64,000 nucleotides of DNA from Ctena decussata (taxonomy: Eukaryota > Mollusca > Bivalvia > Lucinida > Lucinidae). Below are positions 44,801 to 52,430 of the stretch, piece after piece. Both the position numbers and the translations under genes were made by a program. How positions within the stretch are numbered: position 1 is the first letter of the stretch; each line of letters opens with the position of its first letter. The notes beneath the pieces were generated by a model that was not told the origin of the DNA, did no database searches, and saw only the letters and a program-made list of their open reading frames with translations. Location: NCBI GenBank assembly GCA_963989385.1, contig OZ022503.1, forward strand, positions 87,641,138 to 87,705,137, in the 5' to 3' direction.

Positions 44801-47800
44801 TTGTTGATAAAGCTGCGTATAAAAAGATGTATCTGTCAGAGAGAGGTTTTTCCCCCTTTCCCCCCGGAAAAATGGCTATAGGAAGGACGGCTATATAGTG
44901 GATTGTCCGAACCTCATAGAGCCACTTTTCCCCCATAGTCCATTTTCCCTCACCGGGAAATTGGCTATTAGTGAATTTGGTATGGCTATTGGGAACGAAA
45001 CGGAATGGAATGGAAGAGATATTTACGGAATTTATCGCATAAAATGGATCAGTACTTCAAGGGAAGTAATAAACGTGATTAATTCAAAAAAAAATTATAT
45101 GCAAATTTAGCATCCATATTTTTATAATAATCAATTACTGATTTAAGGAACGAGCAGGGTGTGGTTTTGTTAAAGGTGTGTGCAACTATGGTTACGTACC
45201 GTTGAGCCACTTGGGTAACGTCGATACGAGAATTGAACAGAACAGAACTGGTTTTGTTAATGGACGGACACACGGCGCCAAGTGTGTGCAATTATGGTTA
45301 CGTACCGTTGAGCCACTTGGGGAACGTCGATAGGAAAATTGAACTGAACTGATTTTCATGGACGGACACACGGCGCCAAATGCGTGCAACTATGGGTACG
45401 TACCGCTGAGCCACTTGGGGAACGTCGTTAGGAGAACTGAACTGAACTGGGTGTGATTTCTTCTCATCGCAGATATCTATATACATGTACGTACACATAC
45501 GCATGCAAGCTTACAGGAAGATTACAAACGGGTGCTTTGTCTAGTCATGTTTGATTTAGTAGGGAGTTAATGAACACTTGTACAAACACAAAATTATACA
45601 AATTTATGCACACAACCACGCACATGCGTATCCGTTTTTGGCTAGCATGGAAAAGCAAATTGCCTATCTGTTTTCCCAAAACTGAAATAAGACAGACTGA
45701 TGGACACTGCATGCGGTTCGAGCATCTGTTATCCATCAATATTTTAGGGACAGATACTCATAATTCTGTTTCAGTTATGAACCCGGGGGGTCACTATTAT
45801 AATTGGAGAAGGGGCAAATTCCACAAGTGGCGTGTTTTCCTGCAATCATATTAACAGGGGGAAAATTCACTCTAGAGGGGAAAAACACGTATAGTAGATT
45901 TTCCCTGGGGAAAATTGAATATATAGTCTTATTTCCGGGGGGAAATTCTACTATACACTGTAAAAAAAATCCGTAGATTTTACGGTAAAATAACTGGCAA
46001 CCAGCTGCCAGTCATTTTACCGTTATTTTTACGGGCGCCCGTAAAAATTGCAGGAATCATCAAGCAGAGTGTGGCAGAATAGAGCAGGTGTCGTTTTGGT
46101 CAGATAGCCCTTCAACAATACAAAGTTATTTTCGAGTGCGGCCAGTTAATATAAAACTTCCATTTCGTGATTTTCAACAATGTCTTACAGGCAAACGCCC
46201 GTAAAAATAACGGGAAAAGGACTGGCAGCCGGTTTCCAGTTATTCTACCGTAAAATCTAAAGTTATTTTTTACAGTGTATAGCCATTTTCCGGTGGGAAA
46301 TTCTACTATGGAAAAATCATAGTCATTTTTCCGAGAGGGGGGACTAGTAGGGGGGGGGGGGGGGGGGGGAAGCTAGGCTCTCTGACAGTATCCATTTATT
46401 ATTATTTCTTGTAGGTGAAAGGCATCGGGCAGATTGTCTGTGCGCATACCAGTTTCTATGACGTTGACGTTTATTTCGAATGTATGTATTATATCTGAGT
46501 ATTTTTATAAATGCATTTGTAAATGACACCTCATTTTAAAGCGTAACGTCGTTACGAAAATTGAAACAGAACAGAGTGGAACAGTATACGGGCATGTTTA
46601 CTTTTTTTGTCTGCCATTTCACAAAAGGGAACATTTTTGTGACCTCCTGTTGCATCCCTGGACGCAGAACCAAGCACTTCCAGAACGGAAATTGCTCTTA
46701 AAGGAAGGCGGTTTTTTAATAACACAGGTGAAAATTCCTTTCTTGAAGGGTTGACCCCCATGTAGGAAGCAGGCAATCATATGTGGTAAAATTGCTTCCT
46801 CTGAAAATTTACATTTTCTATTTCATAATTTTTAGCATAGCACGCCGATTCAACGCCATCCCTAAAAACATTCAAAGTCTGTGTAATGTGTAATTCTGCA
46901 ATTTTCAAAACTGTCCAAAAGTAACGGCGTCTGTTTTCACATACATGTTCATTATTACTGTTGTTGTTTCGATTCTGGGGGGCTTAGCGGAACGATTCGT
47001 GGTTTAATACTGTCAAATTAGATGGACGGACTCGGTGCCAGGAGGGGCAGAATAATTCCACCACATGTCTTTTTTTTTTTTTTTTTTTTTTTTTTTGTTG
47101 TTGTTGTCGCGCGTGCTAAAGATATCTCTGTGAGAAAGAAAAATGCATTATACTTAAGGACAAAAGTTCTGCACGGATGTTCCTTTAACATCCGTGCAGA
47201 AGTTTTGTCCTTTAGTATATTTTCTTTGATAGTGCATAAAAAATGTTAAAACGTATGGAAACGTTTATAGTAAAATTGATAATGTTGTACGATACCGAAT
47301 TCTGAGTATACGCTGTTGTCTCCATATGGAAAATTGCATTTTTTCAATAATGATTAATATGAGACATATTTTTGTCACTCTTATGTTTTCGCAGATGCAC
47401 GATTCGGTTTAAAACTCTTTTTCTCGGATAAAAAATGCATGATGGTAGGATACATATTTTACTGGCACATCAGTTTAACTGAGTTTATACCTTATTTGTC
47501 TAAGTACTAAGACTAGATATAGCCCTGAAAGCCGTCAGCTTCTGAAACAACCTCTTGTATTTAGACAATGTTTATACATGTATTAAGCAGTTCCCTTTTC
47601 AACTTTCTTTCATACATTTTAATACAGTTGAGCTTCAGGCAGTTGTTGGATTTACAAATTACTTCGAGCAAGGTACATTCGAGCTGAACACAATTGTGGA
47701 GAGATTTTCTGGCTCAAAGAGAGTGTTACTTCCGGGCGATTACAACACCGGTCCAGCTTGTCCCCCGGATGTATCAGCAGAATTTTCAGGTATAAACACA

Positions 47801-50355
47801 CCTCAGAGCCTGGCATATAAGAGTATGTTCATTAAATCAGCTTCAATGGGGCAGTTCTAAATTTATTCTTGGGAGTACTGTAGGACAAAGCCGTTTAACG
47901 CTGAGCAAGCGTAACGTATGCTGCGCTCAAGACTTGATTGGTCTCTCGTAACCCAGTGCCCATATGTCCACAAGGCTTACAAGAAACCTTTACATTTTAG
48001 ATTTTTTTGGTACCGGATCGCGTCACCATTCATGATACAAGTTTTGCGGCAGTACAGAATTATATCAAAGAGTGAGAATATTTTGAAAATACTTCCAAAG
48101 TCATAGTATGGCTCGCTCTTGATAGCGAATGGCGACGCTTCAAAGTAAGGACCAATCAAGGCACTAATCCGTGACTCATTTTGCACGTACTGACAGCCAA
48201 TTTTCCATTGTCAACTGGTAGCTGCAAACCTACCAGAAATTCTTTGTATTTCAACCTGCAACATGAATTGTTCGTGCATGAGCTATCGGCATACCGGTCG
48301 TGCCGATCCAACAGTTACACAGAGTGTGTGGCTGTTTGACAGCTTGAAGGCAGAATTTCGTATTCCATTTACTTACAGAACAGTTTGCTATACTAGCCGA
48401 AGCCTTCAACGTTGACCCGCTACGTCAGTGCACGTTCTGCAACTCAACAGAGAACGCATACAATGGAGTCCGGACAGCGATTGTGATCGACCATATACTC
48501 TCAAAGGGTTATAGGCCACTGGTAGGTATAAGCCTTGTTTGCCTTTCCATCCAGCTGATATGCAACGTTAAAACGAATCACTATTGCTGCCACAGAATCC
48601 GCAAACCTTGTATGATTCCGGTATCCTTCGTGAAGGATACCGGGTTTGTACGAGGTTTGCTGATTTTTTTGTGATACAACCCCAGCAGGCACATAACGTC
48701 GAAATGACGTCGTACGGACGTCAATGCGACGTCATAACGTCGCATCGACATCAGTTCGACGTCATTTCAACGTTATTTGCCTGCTGGGATTGTTTCAACG
48801 CTGTGTGCCTGTTGGGAGGGCTGTAACAAATTACCGTAAATTACCCCAAATATTGGGACCGATATGCCCGAGTAAGCGTGTAGACCCAGATAAGCCTGCC
48901 CATTTAGGGTCTTATCCAGCCGATATTCGTTAACCCTTAAAGCACCATAAATTTGCAAATAGAGTAGATCCAGATGAGGTGGCTCATAATGAGCCGCCTC
49001 ACCTTGATCTACGCTGTTTGCCCTCTAGTCTTTGAATTCTCAATATGATATAACTTGGACGAAACATTTTTTGAAATTCTGCAGACGTAAATTTTGTCGT
49101 CTGCTTCTTAGCGCATTAATAGTGGCAGACGTCTGTAAATAGTGAAAACTCGTGAAATTTGCCAGACAGATAAATTTTTCCAGTTGCTTTCAGAACGAAT
49201 GAAATTCGAGTTGTTCTTGTATGCGTATCTCTGCAACTTAAAATTCTGTGAATGTGTCTACTATAAAATTCACTGTGCAATGACCAGCAAAATTATTTCA
49301 TGGAGTCGTCGGTCGCTGGCAAATTAAAACATGACTAGTGACAGATGTCATCATCATCTGTCACTAGCATCTTCCTAATATATAGTTAACGCGCCAAAGC
49401 AGGTCTTACATAGAATTCCTATATGCAAAACAAGAAACAACAGGACCGTGGCTCGTTTGTATGTAGCATGCAGATGGGTACTTCCAAGCAGCAAGTGTTC
49501 AGTAGATTAACCTCCGAATATTAATCTGAGCAAAGTCTTCGATTTTTCGGCATACAGATCCTTCTGAAAAAATGTATGGGACATATCCCTGTTTTCTAGT
49601 CATTTTTACAAAAGAGAAGAACATTTGAGCCGCGACATGAGAAAACCAACAAAGTGGTTGTGCGCCCAGCGCAGATTCAGATCAGCCTGGGCATCCGCCC
49701 AGTCTGATCAGAGTCTTCGCTGTCCGCATGGAGGTAGCTTAGACCCTTAGCTACCATTTAAGCGCTTAGCGAAAGGTCTGATCAGACTGGGCGGAGGCCC
49801 AGGCTGATCTGAGTCTGCGCTGGGCGCACAACCTCTTTGTCGGGTTTCTCGCGTCGCGGCTCATTTGTGGCTTCTTGTTTTCTCTCCTGGACGACATTGC
49901 CCATTCAAAATATGACCTACTTTTACAGGAAACAACTTGGTCCTTTAGTCGACCCCTGTTGAGAAGGGAGACGACAAGACCTGTCAGCGGGACAGGATAG
50001 CTCGCCTGACAGCGCCCTGCCCATCACCTAAAAAACTTTAACGTAAAACTTTAACATTTTGCTAACGCCGACGCCGGGGGTAGTGCAATAGCTCTTCCTG
50101 TACATTCGTACAGGCGAGCTAGAAATGAATATGGCAGACTTGCTTTCCCTGAAAATGCACCCATTGAACTTTTCTAAACCCGAAGACGGAAGAGGTGTTA
50201 CAGCAGTAATAAGGTATCAACTAGATTTTTTTTTATCTCCTTTTCAGAGAAAGAAACGAATATTTGATGACGTCACAGTTGACGGATTCCCGTTATCCGA
50301 CCACTTTGGTGTAATTCAGAAGTTCAAGTGTCTACGGTATCGGTATCGACATTAA
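32733..50355 (+). CDS. Secreted EEP-fold hydrolase (endonuclease/exonuclease/phosphatase family), eight exons
   Basis: Exons: 32733-32810, 35276-35554, 38651-38964, 42783-42933, 46415-46481, 47628-47789, 48379-48521, 50248-50355; total 1302 nt, 433 residues plus TAA, all phases compatible. Signal peptide at residues 1-19. Catalytic motifs of the DNase I/sphingomyelinase/phosphatase superfamily appear in order: N75 (LTYNTA), E119 (LCLQE, metal ligand), H285 (VCAHT), D334/N336 (GDYNTGP), D388-H389 (IDHIL), D416-H417 (LSDHFG). A cysteine-rich segment (residues about 165-225) with N-glycosylation sequons suits a secreted, disulphide-bonded protein. Substrate cannot be told: sphingomyelin, another phosphodiester or DNA are all possible. 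Exon 1/2 borders are the least certain (alternative donor at 32815 with acceptor at 35239-35240 also keeps phase). Confidence 0.87.
32829..32892. repeat. Perfect 31-bp hairpin
   Basis: Arms 32829-32859 and 32862-32892 are perfect complements with a 2-base loop (GG), beginning GCAAACAAAACGGAAAAAG. It starts 18 bp after EEP exon 1. Confidence 0.9.
32915..33669 (-). pseudogene. Non-LTR retrotransposon 3' end (RT C-terminal tail), 5'-truncated
   Basis: On the minus strand, 33669 to 33310 encodes the tail region of an endonuclease-RT polyprotein, with KLRLSSHHLNIEVGRHRNI, a CNE...DEFHF zinc-like segment and the expected continuation FVALMNST...LALYIIKAFKLRN after one frameshift near 33310. The 3' end carries short ACATA/TATGT tandem repeats at 32916-32937, a typical non-LTR tail. 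It lies in EEP intron 1. Confidence 0.75.
33011..33116. mobile_element. AACGTTGATTCAACGTT MITE, copy 1
   Basis: Ends CTGGCACAGACGTTGG and GTGTGTACCTGCTGG; interior is a repeated dyad of AACGTTGATTCAACGTT. Related elements lie at 48681 and 51095. It sits in the 3' part of the non-LTR tail. Confidence 0.65.
33776..34820. mobile_element. TIR element family E, copy 1 (CTGTCAGAGAG ends)
   Basis: Starts CTGTCAGAGAGTGGGTTTT and ends CTACTCTCTGACAG, with CCCCCTTTCCCCCCGGAAAA/TTTTCCGGGG-type subterminal repeats. About 1.05 kb, no transposase. A tRNA-like stretch (GGGAGTCGAGCCCACGACTC) at 34269-34320 may be a SINE fragment. Copy 2 is at 44833. Confidence 0.8.
34840..35140. repeat. Degenerate 40-bp tandem repeat
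   Basis: Units of the form GTCGACTG..TAGC.ATTT.AACGT.AAAATCGCTATT repeat about seven times with alternating orientation, in EEP intron 1 just upstream of exon 2. Confidence 0.65.
35276..35554 (+). CDS. EEP gene exon 2
   Basis: 279 nt, phase 0 at both ends. Contains LTYNTA (N75) and the helix with SRTARRDAIIEQL leading to ADVLCLQE, where E119 is the metal-binding glutamate. Donor GTAACA. Confidence 0.88.
35572..35785. mobile_element. MITE family C, copy 2
   Basis: TAGGGTCAACTCGGGTAAC left end and CTGACTTGACCTTA right end around a GCAAACAGT hairpin. It starts 17 bp after the EEP exon 2 donor. Confidence 0.8.
35800..36102. mobile_element. MITE family D, copy 1 (diverged)
   Basis: Ends GAGCCGCGGCACGGGAAAA and CCCGTGTCGCGGCTC; interior ACTCAGATCAG...CTGATC blocks. 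Six copies are in the window: 35800, 39091, 49627, 54495, 54796 and 63387. Confidence 0.8.
36592..36662. repeat. Hairpin repeat family B, copy 5
   Basis: GCAAACAGTGTAGACCCAGA and its near-perfect complement around a CCGCATTCTGCGG centre; a nearly perfect 70-bp palindrome. Confidence 0.8.
36663..37300. other. EEP intron 2, unique-looking stretch
   Basis: AT-rich, no exon or repeat structure recognised. Confidence 0.4.
37302..37440. repeat. Fold-back repeat with three arm copies
   Basis: TACCATGGTTTGTCCGCC then GGGAGATAATCCACTCGC on the left arm, its complement, then a second copy of the complementary arm. Arms are about 43 bp. Confidence 0.85.
37490..37850 (+). pseudogene. Non-LTR retrotransposon RT C-terminal fragment
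   Basis: Plus-strand translation gives NEDVRRKIQAAIVEYDELL, KKRKLRWFG, RSSCLAKTILPGTV and, after stops/shifts, GWTLLTQLGQLKTVL-like sequence. This matches the conserved C-terminal region of endonuclease-RT elements (RLRWFGHV..SGLAKTIL style) widespread in invertebrates. It is broken, 5'-truncated, and in EEP intron 2. Confidence 0.75.
38215..38400 (-). mobile_element. tRNA-headed SINE (minus strand)
   Basis: Reading from 38395 down: TGGTAGCTCAGTACGTTAAG (A box region) and CCCGGGTTCAAGCCC (B box). The body ends in ACTGTTAAAAAG. A degraded copy is at 60455-60640. Confidence 0.7.
38651..38964 (+). CDS. EEP gene exon 3
   Basis: 314 nt. Acceptor TCTTGCTTTATTCAG, donor GTAAGT. Begins AWYGEDVGTIKDELK, which follows the LCLQE of exon 2 as in EEP proteins, then a cysteine-rich part (CINASCGTEF, ACWTC) with NCT, NAS and NFT sequons. 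Confidence 0.88.
39091..39326. mobile_element. MITE family D, copy 2
   Basis: GAGCCGCGACATGACAAAAC to TTTTCTCGCGTCGCGGCTC, interior ACTCAGATCAGCCTGGGC and complements. In EEP intron 3. Confidence 0.88.
40226..40849. mobile_element. TIR element, about 620 bp
   Basis: Terminal inverted repeats GCACTACTCAAAATATTTAA and its near complement ending CTTTAAGTATTTTGAGTAGT. No transposase; short frames inside look fortuitous. Confidence 0.75.
41062..41400. repeat. Fold-back element with internal direct repeats
   Basis: Left arm TTCCGCTGATTTTCGCTTCC and right arm GCGAAAATTAGCGGAATC; each arm contains several copies of a GCTTCCTGC.GAGACTGTCCGCG unit, reversed in the right arm. Switch point near 41228. 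Confidence 0.85.
41474..41972. mobile_element. MITE family F, copy 1, split by a SINE
   Basis: Left end CAGGGGTCGTATTCATAAAG and right end TTATGAATACGGTCCCTGG. Central hairpin GGAGGAACAGTCTT/AAGACTGTTCCTCC. The SINE at about 41697-41950 sits near its right end, flanked by TTTTAGGAATACGG and TTTTATGAATACGG, a near-perfect target duplication. Confidence 0.8.
41697..41950 (+). mobile_element. tRNA-headed SINE nested in a MITE
   Basis: Head GCGCGGTAGCCGAGTGGTTA (A box) and GGTCGTGAGTTCGCGGCTC (B box), Ser/Leu-like; body with ATGGGCTCCGCC and CCCACTGCCCC. Confidence 0.75.
42161..42446. mobile_element. MITE family F, copy 2
   Basis: Same ends as copy 1 (CCAGGAGTCGTATTTATAAA and TTTATAAATACGGCCTCTGG). 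The central GGAGGAACAGTCTTTTCAGA hairpin is present twice in tandem. Confidence 0.85.
42783..42933 (+). CDS. EEP gene exon 4
   Basis: 151 nt. Acceptor TTTATATTTTAG, donor GTAATT. Encodes NDAGLVLLSKRKM, matching the conserved GLVLLS strand of EEP enzymes, and ends RGYIEAE. Confidence 0.88.
43254..43530 (+). mobile_element. tRNA-Met-like SINE
   Basis: Head with anticodon stem-loop CTGACTCATAAGTCAG (anticodon CAT) and B box GGTTCGAGACC; body ends ACGTTAAGCAATAAATC with an (AATC)n tail. In EEP intron 4. Confidence 0.85.
43686..43833 (+). repeat. Dispersed repeat G, copy 1
   Basis: AGCTCGCCTGTACGAATGTA ... GATGGGCAAGGCGCTGTCCC. The same sequence is present in reverse complement at 49973-50121. 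Confidence 0.85.
44102..44146 (+). ncRNA. Hammerhead ribozyme-like motif 1 (core mutated)
   Basis: Stem I GGGTCA/TGGCCC (six pairs, one wobble), core TTGATGA (first base differs from the CTGATGA consensus), stem II GGCT-TGATT-AGCC, GAAA, short stem III ACT-TCGA-AGT, cleavage triplet GTA. The order matches a type I hammerhead. The core change suggests it is inactive. Confidence 0.6.
44484..44528 (+). ncRNA. Hammerhead ribozyme-like motif 2 (consensus core)
   Basis: CTGATGA at 44490-44496, stem II GGCT-TGAGT-AGCC, CGAAA, stem III ACT-TCGA-AGT, then GTA. All conserved core bases are present. Stem I is weaker than in motif 1. Confidence 0.65.
45176..45440. repeat. Three-unit tandem repeat (about 100 bp)
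   Basis: Each unit has GTGTGCAACTATGGTTACGT, GTTGAGCCACTTGGG and GAACGTCG. A single related unit lies at 22397-22470. Confidence 0.8.
45956..46279. mobile_element. CACTGTAAAAAA MITE nested in family E copy 2
   Basis: Inverted ends CACTGTAAAAAA and TTTTTTACAGTG, with subterminal ATTTTACGGTAAAATAACTGG and complement. TA flanks both ends. Family E copy 1 at 34717-34735 shows the uninterrupted site (CTACTATATAGCC), proving a TA target duplication. Confidence 0.9.
46342..46372. repeat. Poly-G tract
   Basis: About 20 G in a row inside the family E right end, where copy 1 has only a short G run. Confidence 0.85.
46415..46481 (+). CDS. EEP gene exon 5
   Basis: 67 nt. Acceptor TTATTTCTTGTAG, donor GTATGT. 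Encodes VKGIGQIVCAHTSFYDVDVY; H285 corresponds to the conserved histidine strand of the fold. Confidence 0.83.
47070..47110. repeat. Poly-T and (GTT)n tract
   Basis: T run of about 26 followed by GTT repeats. Confidence 0.9.
47155..47222. repeat. Hairpin repeat
   Basis: GGACAAAAGTTCTGCACGGATG and its near-perfect complement around TTCCTTTAA. Confidence 0.8.
47628..47789 (+). CDS. EEP gene exon 6
   Basis: 162 nt. Acceptor TTTTAATACAG, donor GTATAA. Contains VLLPGDYNTGPACP with catalytic D334 and N336. Confidence 0.9.
48379..48521 (+). CDS. EEP gene exon 7
   Basis: 143 nt. Acceptor TTTACTTACAG, donor GTAGGT. Contains CTFCNSTENAYNG and the conserved IDHIL strand (D388-H389). Confidence 0.9.
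48681..48788. mobile_element. CCAGCAGGC MITE, copy 2
   Basis: Ends CCCAGCAGGCACATAACGT and AACGTTATTTGCCTGCTGGG; the interior is built of AACGTC/GACGTC dyads. Confidence 0.85.
48951..49024. repeat. Hairpin repeat family B, copy 6
   Basis: GCAAATAGAGTAGATCCAGA ... CTGTTTGCC around GGCTCATAATGAGCC. Confidence 0.75.
49627..49862. mobile_element. MITE family D, copy 3
   Basis: GAGCCGCGACATGAGAAAAC to TTTCTCGCGTCGCGGCTC; complete, in EEP intron 7. Confidence 0.9.
49973..50121 (-). repeat. Dispersed repeat G, copy 2 (inverted)
   Basis: Reverse complement of 43686-43833 with a 15-bp insertion-like difference (GATAGCTCGCCTGAC) near its left end. Confidence 0.85.
50248..50355 (+). CDS. EEP gene exon 8 (stop)
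   Basis: 108 nt ending TAA. Acceptor TATCTCCTTTTCAG. Contains FPLSDHFGV, the terminal D416-H417 pair that completes the EEP active site, and a basic C-terminus. No clear AATAAA follows within 300 bp. Confidence 0.92.
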   Translation, partial: RKKRIFDDVTVDGFPLSDHFGVIQKFKCLRYRYRH

Positions 50356-50483
50356 AACTTAACTGATTGTTTGTCCATATATCCTTTATTGGAGACGTTT
50401 CGTGAAATTCTGAAAGATAGCTATCTTAATAGTGTTTAGAGATATCACCAGCCGAGGACACTTTCAGAAGCAACTCCGTCATT

Positions 50484-50489
50484 TTTATT
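50484..50489 (-). terminator. Polyadenylation signal candidate for gene B
   Basis: AATAAA on the minus strand, about 200 nt after the gene B stop codon. Confidence 0.45.
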
Positions 50490-50691
50490 CTGACTCCCTT
50501 CTGAGCGAAAATCAACTTTAACGGAAAGAATTTGGTCTCCTATGAGCAAATTCTTTCTTTTAAGAGAAGACCCCATTTGGAGAGTGCTATATATTCCGAG
50601 GATGCAAACAGAAAATCATGAAAGTTGTTTCTCCGGGAAACTGGTTCCAGTCCTCAGAAACAGATGCCGTTCCCTGTACAAAGGTCAAAAT

Positions 50692-51011
50692 TTATCTGAG
50701 GTATTTCCTATAAAGATAGACACACGCCCCTATAGCCCCAACAACAAGTCCAACTTTCAAGGCACGTTTAGCACCAATTTTCAGTAGTCTGTTCCTGATA
50801 TGTCTAGGCGTTGAATCAAACGCTTCCTCCATTTTCTTGTACGGCAGGCGAGCCATCAAGCGTTCTTTGTATTCACACAATAGGGGGCGCTTGGAGATAA
50901 AGTACCGCCCTTCTATTCCTATCAAACAGAACCGCATTACCAACGTACTCGCAGTTATATCAGCCGCGGTGAATGTACTTCCACAGAGCCAATAGTCATC
51001 AGACTTGCAAT
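50692..51011 (-). CDS. Gene B exon 5, GST C-domain end and membrane tail
   Basis: 320 nt. Acceptor TTTTACTTTAG. Encodes WLCGSTFTAADITAST, then an arginine-rich amphipathic stretch and VGLVVGAIGACVYLYRKYLR before TAA. Confidence 0.92.
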
Positions 51012-52373
51012 CTAAAGTAAAAAAAATACATTTTTTTAGTTTTTCAAATGTTTAAAGCTTGGATTTAATATGCAACAAAATAAGGGAAATCTTACCAAGC
51101 AGGCGCACAAGGTTGAATCAACCTTGAATACACCTTGATTCAACGTCATGACGTTGAATCAAGGTTTATTCAAGGTTGATTCAACCTTGTGTGCCCAGTG
51201 GGTAAATCACTTTCATGACAGAAAAACACCATATCTTAAGCCTCGATTCCTTTGTTGTCTCCCTCATAGGCTTGCATCCGTTCTTTAACCTGTCTGGGTT
51301 CGAGGTTATAAAACTTGAGAATATTCTCAAACTCAAAATAAAGCACACTGATTGGCTGCTTCCGAGCATGTGCTCGGAAGCAGCCAATCAGTGTGCTTTA
51401 TTTTGAGTTTGAGAATGTACTCAAGTTTTATAACCTCCGGGCCGGGTGACATGCTGAGTGAGCAGTGAAATCACGTTTAACGTCCCATCAACACATACTT
51501 CGTTCAGAGACGGTGACCTCGGTGACCTCTGTTTACAGTCTCATCCGAAAGTGCGGATGAGTGAGAAATCGAGCCTTCAACTCCTGTTTTGATGGCCTGG
51601 TGCGTAAACCACTGCACCACCGCAGCTACCTGGTCTTAACACTTCAAAGGAAAAGAAATATTTGCCAGGCTAGTTGATATTCCTATAATTCCAAACATTT
51701 TACCGCCTTAGACGGCTACTTTTGAAATATAACAATAACTCACTTTGAGTGTAAGCTCTTTGCATTTTTTTTTAACTCTTCAGTGCCCATGACTGAATTT
51801 TCTGATCAACACATGACATATTTTATCATGAGCCGACTCATCTACATACATACAACCATTTTATTTTTAACATGTTGCCAGGCCCAGAGGTTATAAAACT
51901 TGAGTACATTCTCAAACTCAAAATAAAGCACATTGATTGGCTGACATGCTCGGAAGCAACTAATGAATGTGCTTTATTTTGAGTTTGAGATTATTCTCAA
52001 GTTTTATAACCTCGAACCCAGGTTTCAAATATCATCTGTAGCGCTAAAACAGTTGGTTAAACAACTACATGTATACATACGGTGTTTCATCCTTGTTAAC
52101 TGTGCTTCTAATTCGTCAAAGAGGCTCTCCTGTTCATCTAGCAGTTTTGAAACCTTGTTTATGTCGCTGGTAAAAGCATGTCTAATCTCTGCTTCCCTCG
52201 TTTTAAACTCACAATACCTTCTTTCCTCTTCCGAGGAAGCAGCATCAATCCTCTTCTGTACGGCTTTCACACCATCAGCCAACCTTTTCTCTAGAATCAC
52301 AAACTATAAAATGTGTTTCAAAGACACTATGCCGCACTCCTTCCCCTCGCCACCCCCATTCTCACCCCTCCAA

Positions 52374-52430
<57 letters not shown>

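Larger units (their letters stand above)
44833..46388. mobile_element. TIR element family E, copy 2, with a nested MITE
   Basis: Ends CTGTCAGAGAGAGGTTTTT and CTAGGCTCTCTGACAG. Internal TTGCATGC.AGCTTACAGGAAGAT region matches copy 1. It contains a nested MITE at 45956-46279 and three tandem units at 45176-45440. Its right end lies 26 bp before the EEP exon 5 boundary. Confidence 0.85.
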
